This document shows positions 1 through 10,362 of a stretch of DNA of 64,000 bases, piece after piece. A program made the translations under genes and the position numbers. The notes below the pieces were generated by a model. That model was given only the letters and a program-made list of their open reading frames with translations. It made no database searches and was not told where the DNA came from. The first letter of the stretch is position 1, and each line of letters starts with the position of its first letter. This DNA comes from Archegozetes longisetosus (taxonomy: Eukaryota > Arthropoda > Arachnida > Sarcoptiformes > Trhypochthoniidae), in NCBI GenBank assembly GCA_018873245.2, contig JAEMBT020000008.1:8152238-8216237 (forward strand), in the 5' to 3' direction.

Positions 1-40
1 CAAAATTAATATTGATTTCAAATGCATGCCCTTCCTGGAC

Positions 41-155
41 AGATAGTACTTTATAATCTGGAGTACTCTTCATAAATGATATTTTAAAAATTTCTAGCGA
101 TTCACATTATAAGTATATGAACTTATATGCGGCGAAAAACAGTACTATGAATATT
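41..155. repeat. Dispersed MITE copy A
   Basis: About 110 bp here match, in reverse orientation, the element at 17605-17752. The shared core reads cataaatgatattttaaa, followed by a segment ending in gcggcgaaaaacagta. The 17.6-kb copy shows clear terminal inverted repeats, whereas this copy's left end is poorly preserved. It has no coding capacity and is interpreted as a non-autonomous DNA transposon. Confidence 0.5.
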
Positions 156-801
156 AATTAGATGCATCATCGTATTGATAAGATAAAAACTTCCTTACTT
201 TTCTCATGGATCATCTTGTATAAGTTTTGATTTCAGTTCAATTGTTCAGTTCTTAACTAATGGCAAAACAATACGGAGATGATAATTCTTAATAAATCTT
301 ATTTGGAAGAGTTTTGATATAAACAAAAATAATATAAAATATAAATGATTTATATATTATGCGTACAAATAATTATTAGTGCAAACTTTAATTCATATCA
401 AGCTTATTGAAGTCAAGCTTAAAGCTTGATGAGGATATAAAAAGTTGGATTAGTTTTAAACTCTCAATATCTTAATTGCCTTTCAATTTAATAGTAGTCT
501 TCAGTACTTATGTTCATAAACCTAAACGTAAGGCTCGGATTCAAAAAAATACTGAATTAGTAAATTTGAATGACGCTAAATATAATATATAAATACTAAA
601 ACTTTGATGAGCCCTTTAGATGTTTTTCAATAAACAAGAGGCATCTCATGCAATCAAAGCTTTCAATTCTTACATGACCTTCTTCAACACAATACTTATA
701 ACATAAGCTTAAAATATCTAAAACAAAATATTTCTTAAGCTAAAAGTCTTTATCAGAATAAGTCAAATAAATATTTTAGTTAAATTGATTTCTTTTTAAA
801 G

Positions 802-1352
802 CATTAATTGGTCTGTTACTGGCATTATTTATTTGTTTTGGATATGCATTTGAGTCATTACGACCACTATTCTGGAAGTTAGCCTTCATCCTAATTGCAG
901 TAATACTCATCTACTATTTAATGAAAATATGTTACACATATTGCATAATAAGCGACTCTAATCTACATAACAATTGTCGCATATATTGCAGTAATAATTA
1001 TTCAACGCCTTATGCGATTGCAGCATTCAACAATAACTATCACGAAAGTTCTTTCGTTTCGCCAACACTTAACAGTACCAGAAATTTGAATGAAATCAAT
1101 ACTCACTCGCCAATTGTTGTTCATTACAATGATAGTCATCATGTCATTCACGATAATATTCCTATAATTCTATCCAGTCATAGCTCTGTTCGAACTAATT
1201 CTATGCCCAGAATTGCATCTATTGATCAGAATGATAGCTATACTGATGATTACGTTAGAACTCCTCCTCCGAGATATGAAGATGTCATGAAAGTTAATCG
1301 TTTGCCTAATTATAACGATGCGATTCAATTACAAACACATCTAAAGTATTAG
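802..1352 (+). CDS. PY-motif membrane protein, copy 1 (3' exon; 5' exon not found)
   Basis: This is the main exon of a small membrane protein, first of four paralogues. The reading frame opens at an acceptor (tttttaaag at 793-801), aligned with the exon-2 starts of the other copies, and runs to TAG at 1350-1352. It encodes two hydrophobic stretches separated by a short GYAFESLR...FWK linker, a low-complexity Ser/Asn/His-rich middle, the conserved SMPRI patch, then PPPRYEDVMK and LPNYNDAIQL. PPxY and LPxY bind WW domains of Nedd4-type ligases; that role is inferred from the motifs only. The ATG at 921 lies inside the second hydrophobic segment and is unlikely to be the start. No MD(S/N)-type first exon like those of copies 2-4 could be found upstream, so this copy may use a diverged exon or be 5'-truncated. 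The product family is not recognised. Confidence 0.55.
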
Positions 1353-2070
1353 TAGAAATCTACTCAATTGCTATAACTTTCAACAGATGGACGAGATTTA
1401 TGTCATATACTACTTGTATTAAGTTATAAAAATTATTCATACTTTTCACATGAGTTTTAACCATTATTTTAATCGCATTATGAGTTTAGGATGAATTATA
1501 TATTAAATTATGGATGATTGAGATATTTTCGTACTAGAAATATAGCATAATTTGAAGTAAATCATGTGCAAAACACTAATTATACAAAGTATTGTAGTGG
1601 CTTTTGACCATATCTGTCAAAAAAATTCTGTATTCAAGTGAATAAAGGGATTCAAATTTTATTTTTGCAAATGAAAAGTAAAAAAGAGTTGTACTTCTAC
1701 TTATAAATTGAATAAGTTTGAATTAGATAGGTATGAGGAATATAATAATAGGTATGAGAATCACTTCAAAAGTAGACTCATAGCTGAAAAGCATAAATTT
1801 ATTCATTGAATTGTAATTTTATCATATTTACTTACATAACTACAATAATTAAGCTAGAAGTTATTTGAATGAAGTGAATCCAAAAGGCGTCACATAGCTA
1901 TTAAATCTATTATCACAAAAAGTTTAAAAGCTAAACTTTAAGTCAATATTAACATCTACATTAACTTCAAGGTTAGGCGAACCAATGAATAAAACATGCT
2001 CAAAACTTAAGATTCTATCACGCCTAAGCTTAAACTTGTAAACAACCTGCAGTTTTAGTTGTTATACAAG
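1353..2070. other. Intergenic spacer with duplicated 5' flank
   Basis: No gene is visible. The last ~200 bases (about 1880-2070) resemble the sequence just upstream of copies 3 and 4, sharing a cattaacttcaaggttag-like block and a ttgtaa(a)c stretch shortly before the first ATG. The duplicated unit therefore included 5' flanking, probably promoter, sequence. Confidence 0.4.
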
Positions 2071-2901
2071 ATGGACAGCAATACAAGAAGGAAAACAGAC
2101 TCTAACCGTAATTCTAAGTATAATATTAATGGTTTGCAAACTTTTTCAAACTATTTTCCAAATTATTAAAATATAGAATGAGTCCTGTATAGTTGCAAAT
2201 CGCGCTAATGTTTCAGTTCAATGATGCTAATAAAAATAGATCTGATCGAAACTTAAACTTATGAATCATCACCTCAGCACATTATTTGCAACAATACAGG
2301 CCTCATTCCATAAAAGTCTTTAGTTTAAGAAATTTTGCTCACGAAAATCTTTCAATTTACTCTATTTTTACCTTTTAAAGCCATAATTGGCATCTTACTG
2401 ATATTATTCGTATATTTTGGATATGCAATTGAACCATTACGTGTTATGTTCTGGAAATTAACCTTGATTTTTGTCGGAGTGCTCGCGGGCACAACATTCA
2501 CTGACATATATTACGAAAGGAAAGCTAAGATTCTTGCTACATCTGACAATGCAAGAAACTTGAATACAATCAGCAATCAATCCCTAATTATTACTCATTT
2601 CGATGATAGCTGTCATCTACCGATAATTGTGTCCAATCACAGCTCTACGCTAACTAATTCCGTGCCCAGAATCGCATCTACCAATGAGAATGATAACTAC
2701 CATGCTAATAATGATAATATGCCTGTAATTCTATCTGAAGATAGCTCTGAGAGAATTAATTCTGTGAACAGAATCACATCTACTGATCAGAATGATAGCC
2801 ATATTGATGATTATGTCCGAACTCCTCCTAGTTATGAAGATGTTCTGAAGGCTAATCGTTTGCCTAGTTATAACGATGCGATTCAACTGCAAAACATCTA
2901 A
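2071..2901 (+). CDS. PY-motif membrane protein, copy 2
   Basis: Proposed exons are 2071-2131 and 2381-2901, giving 193 residues. Exon 1 starts MDSNTRRK and ends in phase 1 at AATG|GTTTGC; exon 2 begins after the acceptor ccttttaaag and continues in frame as AIIGILLILF. The protein has an Asn/Arg-rich N-terminus, two hydrophobic segments around a GYAIEPLR...FWK linker, a polar tail, then PPSYEDVLK and LPSYNDAIQL. The tail holds two tandem versions of a ~40-residue block (PIIVSNHSS...NSVPRI and PVILSEDSS...NSVNRI), where copies 1, 3 and 4 have one. The codon aligned with the apparent ATGs of copies 3 and 4 is ACG here, which supports that stretch being intron. A Nedd4-recruiting adaptor role is inferred from the PY motifs; cellular location is unknown. 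Confidence 0.6.
2172..2312. repeat. Foldback MITE in the intron of copy 2
   Basis: The arms atagaatgagtcctgtatagttgcaaa and tttgcaacaatacaggcctcattccat are near-perfect inverted repeats about 140 bp apart end to end. The element lies wholly inside the proposed intron 2132-2380. A similar element occupies the intron of copy 3. Confidence 0.6.
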
Positions 2902-3265
2902 AGTATTAGTAGAAATCTACCGATTTGTCATAAGCTTCAACAGACACACAAAGGTCTATATGAAAATACTATTAACATCTAAGCTATGAAAATTAGCTAT
3001 AGTATTAAAATAATAGTTTAGGAAGAGTTCACATAATATATGAAGTTTAGGATGAGTCATGAATTATGGTTTGTTGGTATATTTTCGTACAAAAAATATA
3101 ACAATTTTAAATGAATTACATGTAAAGTTTTAATATTCTCTGATTACTTTTGTTACAGAAGATCCGTATTTAAATAAACATAAAGCATTATATTCTGATT
3201 TTCGTAAATTAAAACTGAAAATACTCTTATTTCTATCTATAAAATAATTAGCTCAACATTTAAAT

Positions 3266-3965
3266 TAGAGATGTGCATCTTTTGAAATTATTGCACCCGC
3301 GAAAAATCATTGCGGATATATGCTAAACACCCGCAAATAGCCGCACTTTAACATCTTTATTAAACCTGAATTCAGGCATTGCAAAATTCTTTCAAGTTAA
3401 TTCATATTTAAAATAATACCTAAATTATTTGCAATATCCAGATTAAACCTATTGAATAGCAATTTATTGACTTTATCTAGACTTGTACGTGATCTTCTGC
3501 CTATTAGTGATAATCTAACATAATTAAAAATTCCCTTCACCCAACAAACTGATCACAGGTGTGGCGAACATTCATTTCGATATTGTGTTCAATCTTATTG
3601 TACTTTCGCCTCTGAAAGTCCTTGTTAAACTCTGAGCCAAAATTTAAAGGAAGAGATATAATTGAAATAAAACTTTAATTTTTAACTTTAAAAAGTTTAT
3701 AGTAATATTAGTATGCATTCATAAAATAGCATTTAGTGATAGTGGGTTTTATAGCATTCCCTCAAATTTTGACTATAATTTTTCGCGAAATATGAATTTT
3801 TACAAAGACTTTCAGAGGCGATAGTGCAATTTCAACGCAGGTATTCTATTGAAAAAAAAATTACATCCGCACTCGCCTGCATCTGCGAACTTTCATTCCC
3901 ATACCGAAAAATCATGCCATTATCTGTTAACGTCCGCAGATGCGGGTTTGTGATGCACATGACTA
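3266..3965. mobile_element. hAT-like non-autonomous element (~700 bp)
   Basis: The ends read TAGAGATGTGCATC and GATGCACATGACTA, short inverted repeats of the TAGNGNTGTGCA type typical of hAT elements. GC-richer subterminal stretches with GCGG/CCGC words follow on both sides. No transposase frame is present and no convincing 8-bp target duplication is visible. It contains a second inverted-repeat element at 3597-3830. Confidence 0.5.
3597..3830. repeat. MITE nested in the hAT-like element
   Basis: This 234-bp sequence has inverted ends: ATTGTACTTTCGCCTCTGAA at the left, and its near-complement (cttTCAGAGGCGATAGTGCAAT) at the right. It is non-coding and sits inside the larger hAT-like element, so it probably inserted later. 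Confidence 0.6.
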
Positions 3966-4312
3966 ATAATCTATGTAAATAAATGCCAAGCTAAACTTGA
4001 AAGCAAACTTTATAGCTAATAAAAGGAAAATTTATTCATGTAATTAAAAGATTATAAAACTACTTACTCATAGAAATTGTAAAATCAAATTCCTGGAATT
4101 TCTTAGTTAAAAAATAGCTTTAAAAATTCCTAAAGGGCATACTTATTAGAAAAATCCATAAAAGTTAGTCTTAAATCAACATTATTTGCAGATCAATCGC
4201 ATTAACATCAAGGTTAGGAAAAACAAGTGAAGAAAACTTGTTTGAAACGTTAAATTCTATTACATTCAAGTTTGAAGTTGTAAACAATCTTTGATTACTT
4301 CTACTTAACGAA

Positions 4313-5087
4313 ATGGACAACACAGGAATCAGAGCAAATTCAAACCGAAATTCTCAGATTGAAGATAAAATATTCGACACAAACCTTGGCTATAGTATGG
4401 AATGAGTGAACTATTGTTACAAATGACGCGAGTGTTTATGTTAAGTTAAGGTTAGGTAATGGCGAGGAACCTCTAACCTTACTTAAACTTATAAATTGTT
4501 ATTAAAGAGTGATTTGTAGCAAATATCACTCATTTCATACTAAAGCCCAAACTTTTGAAAAAAAATTTTCCTAATTGAACGAAATAGGTCCTAATTTCAT
4601 GAATTTTCTATGAGTAGCGTAAATGAAAATTTCTTTTATTGACTTTTCTTACTATTTTCTAGCCTCGATCGGTCTTTTATTGGTAATATTCATACTAATT
4701 GGATATGCATTTGAATCAGCACGTCTTATACTCTGGAAAATAGCCTTCATTCTAATTTCAATAGTTGTGATCACAGTATTTAAAAACATATGTCACAAAA
4801 TTCCAGTCATTCCTCCGTCACTCAACAATGCAACAAATATGAATGCGATCAGTACTCACTCACCAATTCTTGTCGACCACAATCACAACCATCATATTAT
4901 TGAAGATATTCCTGTAATCTTATTTAATCATAATCTTATTCGGGCTGGTTCTATGCCCAGAATCGATGAGAATGATATCTATAATGATTATGCCGAAAGT
5001 CTTCCTCCGAGTTATGGAGATGTTATGCAAACTAATCACCTGCCTAACTATGCCGATGCGATTCAGCTACATAATTATTTTAAGTAA
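4313..5087 (+). CDS. PY-motif membrane protein, copy 3
   Basis: Proposed exons are 4313-4394 and 4663-5087 (168 residues). Exon 1 begins MDNTGIRANSNRNSQ. Its aligned part differs from copies 2 and 4 only by whole codons, as expected of coding sequence. Exon 2 starts after a strong polypyrimidine tract ending ttttctag at 4662, in matching phase. The ATG at 4623 is preceded directly by TAA and lies inside that tract, so it is probably not the start. Two hydrophobic segments (SIGLLLVIFILIGYAF and LILWKIAFILISIVVI) are followed by a His/Asn-rich region, SMPRIDEND, PPSYGDVMQ and LPNYADAIQL. The exon 1 donor (TATA|GTATGG) falls at the edge of the intronic MITE and is the least certain point. Function is inferred only from the PPxY/LPxY pair. 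Confidence 0.55.
4393..4552. repeat. Foldback MITE in the intron of copy 3
   Basis: The inverted arms start tagtatggaatgagtga and end tcactcatttcatacta, enclosing a second inner pair (aagttaaggttagg / cctctaaccttactt). The element resembles the one at 2172-2312 in the intron of copy 2, so it probably predates the duplication that made the two copies. Confidence 0.6.
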
Positions 5088-5816
5088 TAAATTGATTGCC
5101 TAGCTGTAATAACTTTTATCAAACACATGATTTATCAGAGATACAATCAAATTATAAAAAATGATTTGTACTCTTGATATTATTTTTAATTAGTTTTTAA
5201 TAATAACTGGAGTTTAGGATGAACTTCATATCAAATTATGAATATTTTTAATATAAATATAATTCGTTTTGAGAAGCATTTTATAAAAGCGCCAATTATG
5301 AAAATATTGTAATATTTTTTCCATTACTTTTGTTGCATAAGTTTTGTATTCAAATGAGCGAAAGTATCAAATTTCTACTTTCGTGAATGAAAATAGAAAA
5401 ACAATCATATATTTATTGTTCATAGATTAATAAACTTTACAATTAGCTTAAACCAGTATAAGAATCAATTTGAGAGTTAGCTTACAATGGCTTTGAAAGT
5501 AAGAAAGAATATAAAATACATGTTTATATTAATACTTTTAATGTATAGCAAATAAAGACTTTACAAGTTTACAAAAAAGCTATGAATTTTAAACTTTCGA
5601 AGATGAATCATCAGTTATAATTTTGAATAAGTAATGATTTCCATTCAAGATTACTTTTATTTGAGGTTACATAAATGAAAGCATGCTTTTTCAAATATTA
5701 CATTGCTTTAACCAAGCTTTATATTGCAATTGAAGCCATTGATAGTTGAGCTTTTACTTTTCTAAAACTTTAATATTGAATTAAATTTGCAAAGTCTGTA
5801 AATTATAAAATAATGC

Positions 5817-6882
5817 GGTAAGAGTTTACTTTTCGCGACCCACCTCGGGAGGCCACTTTTAGGGGTTCTCGGGGTTGGTAAATTCATTTCCCGTTGTCCC
5901 GAGCTCGATAACCCGTGGCGTTCCCGAGAAAATCGCACTTTTAAGTATAATTCTGCTAGATGGCAGCATATGCTTTCTACTCAGAAATCAATAGAAAACC
6001 TTGTTTTCGCGCAGTCTACAGCGCATCTCTAAAGATCCCATAACAAACACCATTACAAACCCATCATATTAGTCTTTGTTTTTAAAGAGTGTAAAACTTA
6101 ATTATTGTGCTTTATTACTATATGTGATATTTGTGCAATATCTTTAGTTTTTCAATTCTACATCATCATGGAACACTTCTTATTCAACTTCATCTTTAAG
6201 GTAAGTCTTTTTCGGTTTTGGTTTCGCTTGTCTGTTTGGCCTGAATTGCATGGCATTAGGTTATTGAATTTCAATGAGCGGTTTCCAACCGAGGATGTTG
6301 CCATAAATTTTTGCATGCAAACTGTCCTGCATGTGGATCACCGATGAGGAAGGAAAATCATGATCATAAACTTGGCTGGCTATTGCGTTGCGTTAATAGG
6401 AGTAAATGTGGCGATTGCAGCAACTGTAAACGACGTCGCAAATGTTCATTTATTTGTCGGAAAACGGTAAATCCATTGAATTTGACATTCTTTCGTCATT
6501 CACATCTGGATTTTCGACAAGCGCTCCAAGTTTTTACTGCTTTATCATTTATTATGATTTAAATAAAATATTAGAAACCAAAAAGTTCGTATACTTTATT
6601 TCATGTTTATCCCGCTTTTTATCTTCTAAGCATTCATGTATAAGGCGTGAAGAGTGGAAGTGTTGATAACGATGGAAGTCAGATACGTAAAACCAGGTTT
6701 TTCATTGATTTCTATGAGTAAAAAGCATATGCTGTCATCTAACGGGAGTTATACTTAAAAGTGCAATTTTCTCGAGAACACCACGGGTTATCGAGCTCGG
6801 GACAACGGAAAATGAATTTACCGACTCCGAGAATCCCTAAAAGTGGCCTCTCGAGGTGGGCCACGAAAAGTAAACTCTTACC
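5817..6882. mobile_element. Merlin-like DNA transposon, 1066 bp, 8-bp TSD
   Basis: Terminal inverted repeats of about 185 bp (5817-6000 and 6696-6882) begin GGTAAGAGTTTACTTTTCG on both strands. They are flanked by a perfect 8-bp direct repeat AATAATGC (5809-5816 and 6883-6890). The interior encodes a zinc-binding N-terminus resembling ISXO2/Merlin transposases. Merlin elements are known for 8-9-bp duplications, so TSD length and coding content agree. The catalytic DDE domain is absent, so the element cannot mobilise itself. Confidence 0.8.
6168..6562 (+). pseudogene. Merlin/ISXO2-type transposase remnant
   Basis: A short first exon (MEHFLFNFIFK, 6168-6200) ends at a consensus donor GTAAGT. 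Further on, ERFPTEDVAINF leads into NCPACGSPMRKE, a tryptophan-containing GWLLRC segment, and RKTVNPLNLTFF followed by HSHLDFRQ. The CPxCGS...WxxRC...R(K)xFF order is the zinc-binding N-terminus of ISXO2/Merlin transposases. A one-base excess in the aaattttt run near 6305-6312 separates the two parts. The frame stops at 6562 before any catalytic domain, so this is a truncated relic. Confidence 0.6.
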
Positions 6883-7176
6883 AATAATGCTCCACAAATA
6901 AGTATATATCAAAATTATTATCTTCTGTATGCTTTCGAGGAACTCATAAGAACGAATGAATATCAAATATTAATTCCATTGAAATACTAAGTAATCGATG
7001 CTAATTATAGATTTACTTAACGCTGTGGGGAAAGAAAGAGTACACGATAAAAAACTAAATTTTTTAGTAACATGATTTATGAAAAACGCCAAATATGATA
7101 TATTTCCTGAAAGTTTAAATTCAGGAAAATCGATTGAACATGTGATGATGTTTACTATCATTAATTGAAAAGAGTT

Positions 7177-8216
7177 ATGGAATCAAATCAAGAAAGGTTT
7201 AGAAAACGAGTCGTTCAATTCTATTTACTTCATAAGGAGAGGGAAAGTCTTTTATTGTGAATCACTTTGTAGATGAAGGAAGAAATCGAAGAGTTATTTA
7301 TCGGATAATAAAGAACTTTGAGGATCGAAAGACCACAAAAAGAAAAGTCGGAACTGGTCGGAAACCAGTGGTTGTGACGAAATTTATACTAAGACGATTG
7401 AAAATTGACTTTAATCATAATGATAAGATATCTGTAAAATCTGCCTCGAGAAAGTAAGATCTGAACTTAAAAGTGTGATCGCAAGACTATTAGATATTGG
7501 ATCCGAAAACTTCATGTTAAGAAATACCGAGAGAAAAAGCTCCAAAGTATACCGCAATTCAAGAAATTATGGTTAAGAGGCAGTGCCATCGACTCTATCG
7601 AAAGTTTCGCACATTTGAGTTTATCATAGATGACGAGAAATATTTTACGCTCTCAGAACCTTCGAATGGCAGCTTTTCCTCTTCATTGCCTTTAAAGACT
7701 CCTAATGAAGTAAAATTCAAATCCAAAGAGAAATATGAACCTAAAGTAATGCTTTGGGTTACAATTTCACAGAAAGGGATTTCAAAACTCTATTTCAGGA
7801 ATGGTGAACTTGCCATCAATTAAAGGATCTATCAGAATGTTTGACAGGAAGATTGCTGCTGTTTATTGAAACATATCCATAGTCAAGATAATTACATCAT
7901 TTGGTCAGACAAAGCTTCTTCGCATTATGCCAATGATACAATTAAAATGTTAAAGAGTAAAAATATGCATCTTGTTGATAAGTACGATAATCCTACAAAT
8001 GTCCCTCAATGTTGCCCTATTGAGGATTTTTTTGGATATCTTTCTGGAAAAGTTTACAGCAATGGTTGGAGAGTTAAAGATTTGTTTCAGCTCAAAAATC
8101 GCACAACACATTGTTTGAAGAAAATTAACCTGAAAGTTGTCCAAAGAAGCATGACTTCTGTTAAGAAACGATTGAGAAAATGCGCAGATGAGGGACCTTC
8201 TGTATTTTGTCATTAA
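7177..8216 (+). pseudogene. Tc1/mariner-like transposase, decayed (DD37E spacing)
   Basis: The frame starts MESNQERFRKRVVQFY and is interrupted repeatedly, near 7250 (frame change), 7455-7545 (stops) and 7820-7866 (stop). In order one sees a helix-turn-helix-like stretch with VIYRIIKNFEDRKTTKRKVG, then DDEKYFTL, PKVMLWVTISQKGISKLYF, WSDKASSHYA and CPIEDFFGYLSG. These match the DDE catalytic blocks of IS630/Tc1/mariner transposases. Counting from the Asp of WSDKASSHY to the Glu of CPIED gives 37 intervening residues, the spacing of ITmD37E-type elements. The coding breaks make it inactive. No terminal inverted repeats could be assigned with confidence. Confidence 0.75.
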
Positions 8217-8320
8217 CTTAAATTTTTGCAAAACTGTTAGAGAATATTATTGTTAAATTGAAAATTAATCAATTAAATACTTAATGAAAAAAATTATGTG
8301 CTGTGTTACCTTTTCTTCCG

Positions 8321-8485
8321 TTACTATCAAAGTTTTTATCAAAACTTTGCCTAATATATCAAAGTATACATATAACGAGAACTTACTGAATAACAAATGT
8401 ATTCTCATTGTTTCCCATTAAGTCTTCAGTGTTCATATACTTTGATATTTTTTAGATAAAAGTTTTGATAAGAACTTGATAGTAA
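8321..8485. repeat. Palindromic MITE (165 bp)
   Basis: The sequence begins ttactatcaaagtttttatc and ends with the near-complement cttgatagtaa. Arms of about 50 bp share tatcaaaact and tatcaaagtata. No coding capacity. It lies just downstream of the mariner relic, but its ends are not shown to belong to that element. Confidence 0.6.
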
Positions 8486-9322
8486 GTCAATATATAACTA
8501 GCATCGATTACTCAGCATTTCAATAAAGTGCATGAAAAATCCTCACAAGTATTTTTCAGCTTATCAGACATTCATTCACGATTCAGCTTAATTCGAAAAA
8601 GTTTGCTTCTGACTGCACGAAAACTAATTTTGTTTCAGTTATTAGCAGAATCGTAAGCTGTTCTCTCGAGAGGACATTTCAAATGATGACTGATTTGCTG
8701 CATGGTATCGAAGATAGCTTTCCTCAGTGCATTCTAGTATCAAATCATTCGGTTTCTGATTCTGAATTGGCATTTGATGTGTTCGAGAATTACATATTAT
8801 TTAATTAGATGTCCCATAAAAAAGTGAATAGATATACAGTAAAAATTATTATTATTCATTTTCGTTGAACTTTCGCTAAGGATTTAAATTTCATTCTTAA
8901 AAGATTTGAACTGACAAAAACTTTAAATAAAACTAAAAATAAATCTGTAAATTATTTATTTGATTTTATTATTCAATAAAATTTGTCGTAATCAACTGAG
9001 TTTATTAAAACGTCAACAATAATTCTATCGAATCTATAATGATTACTTATGCCACTAAGAAATCAGTTTTAAATAGATATATATTTCATCGAGTGAGTAA
9101 ATATCTATTTTTCAATCCCTCAAATCAACTTTCTTACGTTGGATTTAAAAGATTTTCTCAAAACTTGAATAGGTTATAATTCAAAAATTTTCTCGAAACA
9201 GATTCAATAGGAGTTTCAAGAACTTTTCGAAATAATGGTATAGCGAGAAAATACTTAAGTCCAACCAGAGATCGCATACACCGCCTATATTCGCAATAAA
9301 TAAGGGTAAACTAATGCGTGGA
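8486..9322. other. AT-rich spacer, no gene seen
   Basis: No open frame, splice-bounded exon or clear repeat is supported here. It follows the MITE and precedes the 3' end of the DEG/ENaC-like locus. No sequence resembling a second channel transmembrane segment was found on the minus strand. Confidence 0.4.
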
Positions 9323-10362
9323 TTATGTTTTATTGAAGTGTAATGAATGAATTTGCTGTGAAAAACGACATCTGGACCAAATTAGGATGATCTGAGCGTT
9401 TGTTAGAATTTGATAGCTGTAAGTCTCGTCATTGCAATCAACGGGACACATCCTATTGCGATATTGACGAAGATTACTAGGACCACATTGAAGCACAAAT
9501 GCATCCTTGCAATGTTCATCATTAATGTAGCAGCAAAATTGATCAGCTTTAGGTGATTGATCCATCCGATGCCTATCATCGTCCATCTGTGTCAGACAAC
9601 GACAATGCTTTAACCAATGGCCAGTCAAGCACTTTTGAAAACATTCTGCTTGGGAGGGATTTCATTGCTGTTTCCATGCCATATTTAGTGCAGTTTGTTT
9701 TATGGGGAAATTTGAGAAGTTGTGTACTGGTTTTAGTAAAATAAACTTTATACCACTTACCAGCTTCAAGATCAATATTGTCTGATAATCTTAGAGATGG
9801 AACCAAATGAGGTCGATGAATCAAAAATTTAACTTCTTCTGCAAAATCGTTGTTGGTCATTTCTATCTATATTTAAGAATCCATGCTAAACGAATTATTG
9901 ATTCTTCGATCTCATGATTTCATTTCGAATTGACTGAAAAAAGTGAAAAATTTCAGGTCCCAGAAACTTGTCGATTGAACAACGGGCGCTCAGCATTACA
10001 ATCAGCACAAGTATATTCAGTTCCGTCGATAACCATTCTGTGATATATCCAACATGCGAATCCTTCAGGTTGAGTCAAATTACTTGTTTTTCGGAAGAGG
10101 TCGATTGCAGGTACAGTACACCATGAAATTCCAATGAATGAACCTGTCTAAAGTAAGATGTACGCATTGTCATCGCAGGCAGTCTAATGATTCCTTTCTT
10201 TTCAATGTCAATACTGAACAAGGTTTCGAATCTTAGATATTCTTGGATCACAAGAAATGCTTGTGTTATGAAACCAATCAAACTAATGATGAGTATCATA
10301 GCTCCAATAAGTGAACAATTGGAAATATTCTTTTTATTTCCCATTTCGACCTGTTTACTCAT
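9323..10362 (-). pseudogene. DEG/ENaC-type sodium channel gene, broken
   Basis: Read on the minus strand, 10362-10075 starts MSKQVEMGNKKN and gives an N-terminal transmembrane helix (LIGAMILIISLIGFITQAF) and RLPAMTMRTSYFRQ, placed where DEG/ENaC proteins have the post-TM1 FPAVTxC-like stretch. A different frame then reads VPAIDLFRKTSNL and ACWIYHRMVIDGTEYTC. After a probable intron, 9860-9576 gives EVKFLIHRPHLVPSLRL, DLEAGKWYKVYFTKT and HKTNCTKYG, the hallmark extracellular block of pickpocket/ASIC-type channels. One base out of frame comes the Cys-rich ECFQKCLTGHWLKHCRCLT, then CCYINDEHC and CPVDCNDETYSY. The second transmembrane helix and C-terminus are missing before the stop at 9323. At least two frame breaks plus the missing TM2 indicate a pseudogene, although assembly errors could explain single breaks. 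Confidence 0.6.

Noticed and set aside
4623-4662. ATG at 4623 as start of copy 3
   Set aside because: It is preceded by an in-frame TAA, sits in a polypyrimidine tract ending in ctag, and the aligned codon is ACG in copy 2. The two-exon model explains all copies better.
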